The position numbers and the translations under genes are program-made. Positions 18,062 through 29,959 of a stretch of DNA of 64,000 bases are shown here, piece after piece. Each line of letters starts with the position of its first letter. Within the stretch, counting starts at the first letter, position 1. The notes below the pieces were generated by a model. It had not been told where the DNA came from. It did no database searches and saw nothing but the letters and a program-made list of their open reading frames with translations. Source of the DNA: Antedon mediterranea (lineage: Eukaryota > Echinodermata > Crinoidea > Comatulida > Antedonidae); assembly GCF_964355755.1 (NCBI RefSeq), contig NC_092673.1:15009001-15073000 (forward strand). Direction: 5' to 3'.

Positions 18062-21000
18062 ATGAGTGTCTGTTTAGTAGTTATAGATGGATGGGGATTA
18101 AGTGATAACGTAGAAGGTAATATTTTTTATTATAGTTTTCAAAATACTGTATTAATACATTATTGCAAAAATCTACTAGGTAGGCCTAGCCCTAGTAGCT
18201 AGGCTAGGCCTAGGCCTAGTAGGCCTAGGTAGGGCCTACTCTAGCTAGGTAGGCCTGTAGTAGTAGGCCTAGCCTGCCTAGCTAGGCCTACCTAGTAGGC
18301 CTAGCTAGGGCTAGCCTAGGCCAGTAGGGCGTGCTGGCTAGGCCGGTGCTAGGCCTAGGCCTACTTCGCACCGCGTTGCGCTGATTGTGAGTGACCACAT
18401 GAAGTCTTTGTCAATTGGGTATTCTTGTCAATTGCCCAGTTTTAGGTGCGAAACTGCAGTAGTCCTAGCGCCCCCACCCTTTTTAGCCTAGTAGTAGTAG
18501 GCATAAACTAGACTTCATACCATAGTTTAGACCTAGGCCTAGATTCCTACTAGAGCCTAGGCCTAGCTAGGTAGATTGGCCTATGAAACGAAATACATAA
18601 TTTTTATCGTTATGCCTAAAGATACGGTACCGTATCCATACTTTTAAAAACTAAAGGTACGGTAATTATAGAGGGCGCTATGTAATGTGGATGTTAATCA
18701 AATAGGTTATTGCATTGGTTTTCTGCAAGCCAGCTGTGTAGCCTAGTGGGCATGTGGTGAGGCTTTGGCTTAAGGGGTTGTAGGTTCGATACTCTTCTTG
18801 ACGTCTTTTTTTATTTTTTTTTTTTTAGTTTTTAATTTAAGAGAGATTATTTAGAGGGTTAGGTTTTTAATATTTAGGAAGGAGTTTAATATTTAGGAAC
18901 GAGTTTTATATTTAGGAACGAGTTTTATATTTAGGTACGAGTTTTAGGAATGCAATTTTACCGTACTTTTAGCAAACGGAAGCGCCCTCTATAATTACCG
19001 TATCTTTAGTTTTTAAAAGCATGGATACGGTACCGTATCTTTAGCAACGGCGAATTTTTATATAACTAAATAAGTTTCGAGGACCTTGTATATGAACTTC
19101 CGTTTGCTAAAGGTATGGTAAAATTGCATTCCTAATGCACTTGTCAATTGTATGACCCACTATACGACCCCCGGGAGAGGTGCGTCATGGGTGCGTCATT
19201 TACAAATAATTACTGACGCAGGGGTGCGTCAAAAAACCTAGATGGTACGTCACATCAATGAACAAGGTGTGTCAATGTCCGTCACTTTACCACCCACCAT
19301 ATCATAAACAACATGGTCACAGTGCTTCAAAATAGGTGCGTCATGGTCACCTAAAGGTAAGTCACCTTTTTGACGCACGGGTGCGTCATGGTATTCAAAA
19401 GTATGACGCACATCGGACAAATGACGCACCTCTCCCGGGGGTCGTATAGTGGGTCATACAATTGACAAGTGCATAAATATAAAAAAACTTGTTCCTAAAT
19501 ATAAAACTCGTCCTAAATAAATAATAAAACTCGTCCTTAATATTAAAACTCGTCCTAAATATTAAAACCTAACCCTCTAAAATTAATATCTCTATAAAAA
19601 TTATAAAAAATCGTCAGGCAGAGAATCGATCCCGCAACCCCTAGGCCATAACCCACCACGCTACACAGCTGGCTTTCAAAAAACCATTTCCATAACCTAC
19701 TTGATTAACATCTATGTTTACATAGTGCCCTCTATAATTATCGTACCTTTAGAGTTTACAAGTACGAATACAGTACCGTATCTTTAGACTTTCAATTCAA
19801 TTCAGTTTCTTTTTATTTCAGAAATATCATTCATATTAATAAACTTATAAGCAAAAAAAAGAAAAATCGTAAACTCTAAACTTAAGTATATAGAATGCTT
19901 CTCCATCTACAATACATTTTGGAGTTATGGAGCATATGTTTGCAAACACAAGCAACAAGGATGTTAGTGTTACCACTATTCAGCATACGTTGCATGAAAC
20001 CATAGGTAGAATAGATTTTCGCATGTACTCATTAAAGGAAGGGATAGCATGTTAAAAAAACATTGCACTGACACTACTACTTTAGTCATAGCGTTAAAAA
20101 ATAGAGCTGGTAGGCCTACAGTAGGTCCCCAAAAATTGCACTTATACATTTTGAAATATAACTTGTGTCCAGGACCAGCCCAAACATGGGTTGGGGGCCG
20201 AGCGAAGACAATTTTGAAAAATACATCTGCTAAATACACTGTAGATCCCTGGAAATTGCACTTATTATACTCTGAAATGAAACGAAATATATATGCCTCC
20301 AGGATGATTGGAGCTGAGCTAAAAATTGAAAAATAGAGCTGACTAAAGTATATTGCATACACTTTGAAAATGTCAGGCCTTGGCCTAAAAAGGTGGACCT
20401 TTTTGCACCCCTGTAAATTATATTATATGACATGTTAAGATATATAACAAATATTAAGTGTTTAAAAAATTGTAACTAAACCTGCCCTAGTACTAGTACT
20501 TAGTAGTAGAGATTTACACCTGTTAATAAATCGATTTCACATTAAATTATCATAATCATCCAACAAGGATGCACAATTTCATATTGCACTATGAACATCA
20601 TTTTCCAAATTGCACAATTTGAACACACAATAAATGATATGGATGGAAGGAAAATCTCTGTCATAATTCACTCTGCACAGAACTCTGGTGGACTGAAATT
20701 TTGGTAAAGTAAAAGTTGAGGCTGTAGAGATACCCGGACCCTCTAGAACTAAAACAATAATTGTCAATATGACTGTGTTTAAATTGCACCAAAATTGTGT
20801 AATTTCAAATAAGAAATTTCTTAAAATCTTTTTAATTCACTTTAGGTAATGCAATAAAGAATGCGGAAACCCCTATTATGGATTCACTGTGTAATCCAGC
20901 TAACAGTCAGTTTGTAACACTGGATGCTTCTGGTCTTGCTGTGGGCCTTCCAGATGGTCTCATGGGCAATAGTGAGGTTGGACACTTGACCATTGGTGCT

Positions 21001-24000
21001 GGCAGGATCATTTACCAAGTAAGATGACAATTCTTGACCAGATGAACTGAAATAAAACAAACTCAGCATAAGGGCTCATTACCCCTTTATCTGCAAGATG
21101 ACACAATGTAAAACAAACATTTGTGTGGAAAGGCAGGACAAATTCCAGAAATATCTTGTCTGTCCTTCAGATGTGTAATTTCAGACCTCACAGCTCTCCT
21201 GATAATGGCGTGTAATTTCATGTCATCTTCCACTCTCCTGCTAAAATACAATTTTGAGTTTTTGAATAAACATAAAAAATATAAGCAACAATAATGTACA
21301 ACAATTTATAATTTTACAGATTAGGAGCATGCTAATATTATCGGTTCATAAATAAAAGCATTAAGTTGGTACCGCATTTTCCGCCTTTTGCATGCCATGA
21401 CATACTGTACCCTTGTTTAATATTATAGATTCCAATATATTTATATTTTTAATAGCACTCTCTATGGTTTGGTTAATTTTCTAAATACTATCAATGTTCT
21501 CTATAGTTTAAAAACTGCTCTCAAGAAACCTTCATATATTTATTTTTTTTTCAAGTTGGGAGGCCTGTAAATATATTTGCAGAAAACACTGCACTTACAA
21601 TTTATTATTTAATCAGCTGTCTTTTTGTAACTTATTTTGTTTCTTCTTTTTCTAGGATATTGTAAAAATTGACTTGGCTATTAAAAATGGTGAATTTGGC
21701 CAGCAAAAGGCATTTGTGGATGCATGCACTAGAGCTATTCAGGGCAATGGACGACTACACTTTTTAGGACTGGTTTGTAGGCCTAAATATTTTCTCTGGG
21801 TTGTAGTTATTGGTGTGTACATAGAGTAATTAATGTTACTCTGTAAAATAACTGTATATGTGTATTGGTAAACTTGAAACTCCAATACAAATCTGATATA
21901 TTAAAAAAGATAATTTATATTTTGCACAGGTAAGTGATGGTGGTGTTCATTCACATATAAATCATTTATTAGAATTCTTGAAAGCTGCTAAGTCACATGG
22001 AGTGCCTAAAAGTTTCGTGCAATTCTTTGGAGATGGACGCGACACAAGCCCAGTTAGTGGAGGTGAGTATTTCAAATCGTTGCTGTTTAGATGATAATAA
22101 TAATTATTGGGTACACTCTTTTGTAACACAGGAATGCTCCTTTGTAGAAGAGGTTCTAGCTTACATGGATAAACCAACATTAGACCTTCTCTTCAAAGAA
22201 CAATAGAATCATTTTTTGTTGAAATTCCCCTACTTATAAATGGGGCTGAGCAAGGAAAATTTTTTGCACGACACCCTTTTTGCTTTATTGCTAATTTGAC
22301 TTGTACTGTACCTTTCTATTCAGACTTGTTTTGTACCTTTCAGTGATGCCACAAAAATCGTTACTGTATTTGGTTTGAACCCTAGCATAATTTTTAAACA
22401 GTTTTTATTTAACTAAAACAGTGAAATATCTGCAGCAAGTTTTAGATTTCCTAAAACAGGAAGATTACGGTTGCTTAGCAACAGTTGTTGGACGATACTA
22501 TGCAATGGATCGTGATAAACGTCATGAGAGAATTAAGCTTGCCTATGAAGGTCTTGTGCAAGGAATTGGAGAGTCTACTACTCCTGAAAATGTTATTCAG
22601 GTACTAATCATTCTTTCAGAATGCCGATATTACTGTAATTGTAAAAAGTACTATTTTCTAAAAGACGGCAACACCGCAACAACGACCTAAAGACATTTTT
22701 CATAAACTTTACACTGGCATGATATTAATACTGTAGCTATATGAATTCAAATCACTTTTGTGTTATTTTTCTTAAAAGTAGTGTATTTTGTTAAATTTTA
22801 TAGTAAAATTTAAAAGAATGTATTTATTTTTGTGAAAATAGAGACAGCAGTTGACTGTAAAGTTTAACTGTAATTTCCAATTAATGTACAACAATATTCT
22901 ATAGTATTTTGTCTAAATCTCTGTCTACACTATCAAACTTTATGGAACAAAAAAAGTGCCCAAATATGATAGTGATATGCTTAAATATGGTAGTGATATG
23001 ACATCATCATGTCCATATAATGGGCAAGTTTGATAGTGTAGACGGAACTTAATAGCAGTTGACTTTGTCTGTACTACAATTATCTCTTATTACTTGAAGG
23101 TTGTTAATGCTCGCTATGCCAATAAAGAAACCGATGAATTTTTGAAGCCAATAATAGTAGAACCAGAAGGTAGAATTCAAGATGGAGACACCTTAGTTTT
23201 CATTGATTTCCGTTCAGATAGAATGCGACAAATCGTAGAGGCGTTTGCGATTCAGCGACACTTTGAAACAAGTGTCGTACCAAAAGACTTGGTAAATTTT
23301 GAAAACATTTGATATTATTTATTTACAATTATTTTCTAATTATAATTTGTCATAAATATATTTCATCACCTGTAATTATATATAATTTATTGTCCTTTAA
23401 CAATTGGTTTTATTGTTATAGACATGTACTTTGACCAAATAAAAGGTCTGGGTTAAATTATTTACCTGATAAAACCATAAGCTAAAGACTGGAGCCCATT
23501 TTCTGGAAAACAATAGGTTTCGGGTTAAATTTTAACCTTTTATATAATAATAATATCCTGGATATATATAGCGTCTAAGCGTTGAACATTATTACCCCAG
23601 TCTTTTTTTTTGGATCAAACACCTATGGAAACATAATCATTATTTTAGTTTTAGAACTACAAAATGGCCAAAGTTTGATTTTACTCATCTTTATATTTCG
23701 AGGACGATCCATCAACAGGCTTATCATTCCTGTTAACCACTACAAACAGCTTTTGGCCAAAGCAACTTTTACTGTATATCACAAAAATATGATGAAATCA
23801 TTATAATGTATCTTTTGCAGCATGTTGTGTGTATGACACAGTATAAGAGTGATTTTGGTCTGCCAGTGATTTACCCACCTACATCAACGGTCAATGTCCT
23901 TGCTGAATGGATTGCCTCAAAGAAAATGACACAATATCATTGTGCAGGTAATTCACACACTTCCAGTCTTTTTCACACAATAACTGGCAGTTATATTTAT

Positions 24001-26506
24001 GTTTATTCTTCATACATATGGTTTAATTATTGTAATATATATAATTTTTTTTAATTTTTCTGGAAAAAAAAACAAAGAACAGATAAAAATGAGGAACCTT
24101 ATCTTAAAGATGTATTGTCCCTTTGACTAATTCCCAACAAATTTGTTTTAAAATATTTCGAAAAAAAGTGGGTCATTTTGAAGTATCATAATAGTTTCTT
24201 TCTTTTTTCTTATTACTTTCACCAAAAATTAGTCGAAAAAAAAAATCATTTAACTGAAATACAGACGTTTTTTTGTTCTAAAAATAATTTTGACTTTCAG
24301 TCAAAGTTTTCGATCAAAACATATTTCATAATGCAACAGGCTTGTTTGGCTACTCTGTATACATAATCATAAAACTTCCTCGCGATCTGTGTGAAAACAC
24401 CTTCTCAACCGTGACGAGTTGTAAACAATCCTAATTAGCATCATGCATAATGCATACTCATGGTTTGAAATCTTTGTTTGCTTTCGCTCGCAGCGATTTT
24501 CCAGAAGAAATGTAATCAAATTAATTCTGTTAATTAGGTAAACTTGTTGTTTTTGGCTTGAATTTTCGACTTATAGTGAATAACTTTAATATTACTTCAA
24601 TGATATCCAATTTAAATATAGAATATTTTGACCTTCATTTTTTGTGTTTCAAGGGACAATACATCTTTAAAGCCCAAAAAGTTTTTTAAATAATGTTAAT
24701 TTTTATTTTAGTTTTTGTAAAAAAATACACCTTACAAGAAAAATAAAATGACTTGCATTACAAGAGAGAGTGATAAACCAGTCTGAAACTGTAAAATATT
24801 TTTTTTAAATTTATAATATGCATTTTTAACAACATTTTTTTTATAGAAACAGAAAAATATGCACATGTAACATTTTTCTTCAATGGAGGTGTTGAAAAGA
24901 GTTTTGAAGGAGAACAACGCTGTCTTGTTCAGTCACCGAAGGTCGCAACCTATGACCTCCAACCGGAGATGAGTGTTATGGGCGTTGCAGAAAAGGTTAA
25001 TATTTTCCGATTTTTTATGACCTACAGTCGTTGAATTCAGTAACACAAACATTTGTCACAAATGCACAATTGTCACAAAAAAATTGACAAATAGTTTAGT
25101 GGACAAGGACGATCATTCTACTACTCCTAAAACTCTGAATATATATTAATTATTAATTATAATTTCAGATGGTTGAGACAATAGAAAGTGGGAAATTCCC
25201 ATTTGTCATGTGTAACCTTGCACCTCCTGACATGGTTGGACATACTGGTGTTTATGATGCTACAGTGAAAGCATGTACACAGACTGGTAAGTAGTTTATG
25301 ATGCTACAGTGAAAGCATGTACACAGACTGTTAAGTAGTTTATGATGCTACAGTGAAAGCATGTACACAGACTGGTAAGTAATTTATGATGCTACAGTGA
25401 AAGCATGTACACAGACTGGTAAGTAGAGTTTAAAATATAATGTAAGGATTCTGTAGCTTGTTAGCTATGCAACAGGCTTGTCATAACATGTTACTGTGTT
25501 CAAATCATTCTATTGAACTAGCAGTTAAATGAGCGCCGTTTGTACGTTCAAATGGGTCCCACACCTGTGCACAATTCAGTAGTAGGGTGCGAGTCGCAGG
25601 TTATCCTCTCCAACATTTACATTTTCACATTTAGAAAGTATGATGCAGTAATGTAGTTCTATTTTATAGCTGTTTTAAAGTACTTATTTTTTTATATCAA
25701 AAATATTATATGTTAGTCTGAAAATCATGTACTGTATATATTATTGCAGATAAAGCCATAGGTTTAATGGTAGAGGCATGCAAGAAACATAACTACACAT
25801 TTTTAGTGACAGCTGATCATGGCAATGCTGAGTTGATGATAGATGAGGCTGGGAAGCCAGTCACAAAGCATTCTACAAATCGAGGTACAGTAGAATCCCT
25901 ATTGAGGACCCATACTAAGTGTCTTAATAGTTATGATTTGTGGGTAAAGTGTCACTTTATTATTGGGCATAGGATTAGAATGTAATTTCTCCTTGTTTGA
26001 TATAAAGTTTGCGGTACACCACCTGTATTAGTTCTCAAAAGAACTCACGCCTGAGAGAATGATCAAAGCATATTGATCGAAACGTCGAGAAACTCAACAG
26101 TTCTTTTCAGAACTAATACACGTGGTGTAACGCAAACTTTATATCAACATTTGATTTCGCCATGCAAACCTTCAAACAATATATTCTCCTTGTTTGTTTA
26201 ACATGAAAGTGTCTGCTTAATAGAGGTGTTACCTGAATAGGTAACACCTCAGGTTTGTCATGGAAAAGTATAGGGTGTCCCAAAATATTATTTTTGATAA
26301 ATTAAATAGATTTTTAGGTACATATTTCCAATAATTACAATGACAATTTCTTTTTAACTGTAGTTCCATTTGGCATGACTGGAGAACACAAATTCAAGAA
26401 TATTACCCATAACGCCTCACTGGCTGACGTTGCTCCAACAGTTTTAAGCCTAATGGGATTGGATATCCCATCTGAAATGACTGGACAAACATTACTACAT
26501 AAGTAG
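18062..26506 (+). CDS. iPGM: 2,3-bisphosphoglycerate-independent phosphoglycerate mutase
   Basis: Interconverts 3- and 2-phosphoglycerate in cytosolic glycolysis and gluconeogenesis, using two divalent metals and a phosphoserine intermediate; not homologous to the cofactor-dependent vertebrate enzyme. Eleven exons read from GT/AG sites and frame: 18062-18116, 20846-21018, 21656-21772, 21930-22062, 22422-22600, 23100-23291, 23821-23947, 24847-24995, 25169-25286, 25750-25884, 26364-26506. They total 1,521 nt (506 aa), close to the family's roughly 510. Metal and active-site motifs: VVIDGWG (D9), MGNSEVGH with the catalytic Ser about 61, GDGRDTSP (about 149-156), [16 protein letters not shown] (about 394-402), TADHGNAE (about 435-442) and the His of KHSTN (about 455). 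The ATG opens the conserved VVIDGWG strand. A possible AATAAA lies at 26646-26651. The exon 9 donor region is tandemly repeated. Confidence 0.93.
18170..18370 (+). repeat. AGGCCTAG-rich simple sequence in iPGM intron 1
   Basis: Dense self-complementary TAGGCCTA/CTAGGCCTAG words. Similar patches recur at 29160-29440, 30350-30450, 50560-50960, 54860-54910 and 57860-57950, so this is a genome-wide style of low-complexity sequence rather than a single element. Confidence 0.75.
18611..19791. mobile_element. foldback element with tRNA-like Pol III boxes
   Basis: Inverted arms of roughly 310 bp (about 18611-18930 and 19490-19791) begin CTAAAGATACGGTACCGTAT and share TATAGAGGGCGCTATGTAA further in. 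Each arm then has an A-box-like TAGCCTAGTGGG (18739-18750), a B-box-like GGTTCGATACTC (18783-18794) and a T-run. The right arm has the same boxes on the - strand (about 19621-19663), so the two point inward. The middle contains another terminus-like copy (18985-19050) and a second perfect palindrome. No protein is encoded. It lies in iPGM intron 1; a related element is at 50991-51876. Confidence 0.72.
19135..19474. repeat. palindromic insert with TGCGTCA repeats
   Basis: Perfect 54-bp inverted arms (19135-19188 and 19421-19474; outer part ATGCACTTGTCAATTGTATG). They enclose about 230 bp in which GTGCGTCA/TGACGCAC words recur at least eight times. It appears inserted inside the larger foldback. 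Confidence 0.8.
20095..20340 (+). repeat. imperfect local duplication in iPGM intron 1
   Basis: The block around AAATTGCACTTAT is repeated about 120 bp apart (near 20135 and 20250), with similar flanks (GTAGGTCCCC versus GTAGATCCCT). Function unknown. Confidence 0.45.
22924..23042. mobile_element. small MITE in iPGM intron 5
   Basis: 17-bp perfect terminal inverted repeats (TCTACACTATCAAACTT) enclosing about 85 bp with internal GATAGTGATATG repeats. No coding capacity. The transposase family is not recognised. Confidence 0.65.
24108..24666. mobile_element. TTAA-flanked MITE in iPGM intron 7
   Basis: Terminal inverted repeat AGATGTATTGTCCC, with TTAA on both sides (24104-24107 and 24667-24670) as target duplication. 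TTAA targets are used by piggyBac and Kolobok transposons. Non-coding, 559 bp. A relative with the same ends is in MSL3 intron 1. Confidence 0.75.
25250..25425 (+). repeat. 44-bp tandem repeat spanning a splice donor
   Basis: Four copies (starting 25250, 25294, 25338 and 25382) of a unit made of the last 37 nt of iPGM exon 9 plus its GTAAGTA donor. Copies 1, 3 and 4 keep GTAAGT; copy 2 reads TTAAGT. Using a downstream donor would put TAG (GGT AAG TAG) in frame. Confidence 0.9.
25997..26147. mobile_element. MITE in iPGM intron 10
   Basis: Terminal inverted repeats starting TTGATATAAAGTTTGCG, with arms of about 35 bp around a central GATCGAAACGTCGAG. About 150 bp, non-coding. Confidence 0.7.
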
Positions 26507-28144
26507 GCCTTTTGTAAAAATATATATTTTAAAATCCAAATGTCTTCAGTATTGCAACTAATATAACAGTAATTAATAACATACTTAATTATTTTATAGA
26601 TTATAATTTATTAAGCTGTTTGATGTGCATTCCAATGTATAGATAAATAAATTTATTAAAGCAATGTAATTGTAATGCAAATAGTGTAACTGAAATATAG
26701 TTATTAAACCACACCCAAGTGTATTCTTTCCATTGGATTGGTTAACTTGGAAAAATGAAATATTGAAATGATAGAGGGTGCTATAATACTACATCAAAAT
26801 ATAGAGGGCGTAATGAAAAACCTAAAAATATTGGAATCGCATAAATGAATTGTAAACATTACAGACTGATATTAGTATGTTTCTATTCTCTTATCAATAT
26901 CTAGAGTACTAAAAATATACGTATAGGGAGATTTTTTTGGTTTATCTAAAATATCGGGAGAAGTTTTAGCAGGAGAGCACAAGATGACTCAAAATATCGA
27001 GTGAGTTTTGCCCTTATCGGGAGAGTTGGGAAGAACAGTAGATGTGTTTGAATAGCCTCCTTATTCAACTCCTAAACATTCATTATTTGAATACTATTTG
27101 ATGACAATTGGTCCCAGCCATATCTAGATTCAGAGTTTTCTTGAAATGAAGTGTATATTATAGAAATAATAGAATTTAATAGTGTATTAAAAACAGTAGA
27201 AGAAAAATGGAATGTTCTTTACACACCAATATATACAAGTATTCCATCATAAACTAATCCTGATAATGTAATCATTTTCGGGTTTAGTACGCTAATCACC
27301 TCAGGCCCAATTATGTAGCAAACTTGTTAAATAAAATTGTGACAAATAAAAATAAACTATTATAAATACTGTTTTTTTATTACTTTCTGTATTCATTATT
27401 TTGAATGTAAACATATTTTGTTAACAGATTATTGCATGTTATCAAGGACCTTCATTAACATTTAGCCCTGATGTTATAAATGTTACCTGGATTTTGAGAC
27501 TTCTTCTGTGCCCCTCTTGACCAGTTGATATTTTAGTGCAGTTTTAAATTGATTTAAACATAATATCATTGTTTTATTACAAGTTATAAGAATACATTGT
27601 CAGTTTTTAAAAATATGTACAGTACATGACATGTAATTAACACAACAGCTTGGCTAGACTTGCCCGAAATCTCTTAGTCTCCAGTCGGCGTTTCAATTTT
27701 TATTCAAAATAGTGATCTCAAGTATTATACGTATCAAACGCCATATGTGCCACCCAAAAGAAGCTTTTAACTGTTTGTTTCCACTCAGCGTTAGATATTG
27801 ATATTCTTACACAACACCAAACTCCATTGAACCACACTGAACAGTTAAAATCGCCATTTTCCCTGATGGATGGTCTTATTTAGAACCTCCTTAATACAAT
27901 AGGTTTGGATGATCATCGTAACTAGCCCGCAGCATCGTAAGCATTTTAAGAATTACCTCATCGTACGATGCATGTGGTTCATTGGGGTTGAGTGTGGTAC
28001 TTTATCAGTGACATCACCTCAGTACGATTTTCTGATGATTTATAATGAGCCATTTACATCATTTAATGTTGCTCAATTAACCCACACAAAACATACATTA
28101 TCAATTACTATCAAATTACAAACAAAATACACATGTGCCATTCA
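26507..28144. other. intergenic, iPGM and ANAPC10 3' ends
   Basis: AT-rich sequence between two convergent genes. Possible poly(A) signals are AATAAA at 26646-26651 (+) and, on the - strand, TTTATT at about 27699-27704. I see no coding exon, only a short unclassified patch rich in TATCGGGAGA near 26930-27030. Confidence 0.5.
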
Positions 28145-29084
28145 TCACCTAATAGTTGAATGCATTGCGCACTCTACAGATGTAAAGTTTGGGAATTTTT
28201 CCAATGAAGTTTGCTGTAGTGGCGCGTACACCTTAATCTGCCTCATGTGCGTATCGCGTCCGTTCTGATGATTCGACAGAACTGCCAACTGCAAAGTGAA
28301 TGTCCTTATTCTCCGACCTTTACTGTCCTTTAGCGGGATTCGAACCCAGCCTGTTGGTTCATTCATGTCAAGCACTTCAATCTCCTGTAGGTCATGGAAA
28401 TTGTTTCCAGCTCTCACTGATATTTTACTAGGAGTATAGCTTTCATCTGATTTGTAATCAGCATACAGGGCAATGCTATCAATAGTTATTTTTCTTCGAA
28501 ACTGAATATTTATCAAGTGTGGTTGAGTCCCATCTGATTGCCAATATGTTTCTAAAAAATTAAAAATATTCATTACTGTATTTATTTAACAAAAACTATA
28601 GAATGAAAAATCACACTAAAAGAAGATTTTTTTCTCTCCCATAGTGATGAGATTTGAAGATCGTAACAAAACTGTTATTCTAAAACCATGCTCGTGAAAA
28701 GAGGGTATTCCTCTCACCAAGAGGAACTGCCATTTTTAGACAATAAGTGGTCATACACAATTATATTATTATTAATGACACCTAGGTTAACTGTGTAATT
28801 CACTTCAATACTATGGGAAGGAAGTATTTTAACGGGTTAGTTAGGGGTGCGGTTAATTTAGAGGTTAGCGACATGCACTAGTGTCTAGGCATGTGTGGTA
28901 CTATTATGTATAGTATTGTTTTGTGTTTGAGAGTCCATATTTTACCATGTGTGTCATCTCTTAGCTGCTCAATGCCAAATCCTGGTTTACATGTTGACAG
29001 CGACCAAACTGCCTGGATGCCAATCTCGCGCAACCCTTCTTTGGCTGGATCCAGCTCCTCAAACTTTGCCTTTCGTGTTGTCAT
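28145..29084 (-). CDS. ANAPC10: anaphase-promoting complex subunit 10
   Basis: Core subunit of the APC/C ubiquitin ligase. Its DOC domain, with the co-activator, binds the D-box of substrates such as cyclins and securin and raises processivity. Two exons on the - strand: 28946-29084 (ending CATG before GTAAAA) and 28145-28551 (after TTTTTTAG); joined length 546 nt, 181 aa versus 185 in human. The DOC/APC10 signature is clear: REIGIQAVWSLSTCKPGFG, RDD, ETYWQSDG, PHLINIQFRRK, YADYKSDESYTPSKIS, NHQNGRDTHMRQIK. It ends Ile-Arg, the IR tail that docks on APC3. I chose the second of two in-frame Mets (MTTRK) because it matches the usual MTT start; the other would add six residues (29102). Confidence 0.95.
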
Positions 29085-29959
29085 AGTAGTAGTAGTATAC
29101 AATGTATTATTATTCTATAAATAATCAATATTATTATTATTTATATTAATCTGTATCTAGCTTGTAGCCTAGGCCTAGCTAGACATAAAAATAAAATTAA
29201 AGACAATTTATTTTTAGGCCTAGCCTAGTAGTAGTAGGGCCTACTATCTAGGCTACTACTACTACTAACTAGTCAAGCAAGCCTGCCTTTCTACTTAACT
29301 TACATAGGACTATATTATTATATAGGACGTTAGTTTGTGCTGGTGAGATTAAATGAGGGCCTCTAGATGTAGTATACCAAGTACTAGCCTAGGAATACTA
29401 CTACCGGTACTAGGCTAGGCCTAGCGTAGCAGCTAGGCTCTATATGCACGGGACCCACACACACACAGTGCTTCGTTCAAACTCAGCCAGGGCCAGGCTG
29501 CTGCTGGAGCCTGCAATCAATCGTCACTCTGCACTGGTCAATGGTTAACCGTACGGAAAACATTTAAGCACAGTATTAGGTTTATCCGTGCCTCCTTCCT
29601 GTTCAAATTCTTACATTGTTTTAATTCCTCTCGTCTCTCTGCTTTTACTCGCGTAAACTTCGAATGAAAACAGCAAGAACTGTAAGTTTGATGACTAACC
29701 CCGCTGTTGATGATTTAACTGGATCTATTTCTAGATGACCAGGAGTAACCTGGCTTTTGATTGGTTCTTGCGCATATCCCATGTGACTCTAGATTTGTAA
29801 TTGAGGATCTGGTGTGTGTGTGTGTGCGCTTTTAGGATCGTCGGAGAGAAAACAACGAAGACGACGACGAAATAACGTGAGTGCAGCACCAGTTTTAGTG
29901 CAGCGAGTAGGCCTACGTTTTTTCTGCAGCTGTATAAGATTCTTATTTACAAAAAAAAC
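29085..29959. promoter_or_regulatory. shared upstream region of ANAPC10 and MSL3
   Basis: 875 bp between divergent start codons. It contains GGCCTA simple sequence (29160-29440), a CA/TG dinucleotide run near 29455-29468 and 29812-29826, and no obvious TATA box. By position it should hold both 5' UTRs and both promoters. Confidence 0.45.

Noticed and set aside
20049-20362. Overlapping open frames on both strands in iPGM intron 1
   Set aside because: Neither has recognisable domains, and the region is an imperfect repeat inside an intron.
26225-26255. Hairpin GGTGTTACCTGAATAGGTAACACC as a terminator
   Set aside because: It lies within an iPGM intron of a Pol II gene. It is just a short palindrome.
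28552-28573. ANAPC10 reading extended to a Met before ETYWQSDG
   Set aside because: Those codons are intron. The AG at 28552-28553 and the upstream exon ending CATG restore the conserved DDxxETYWQSDG.
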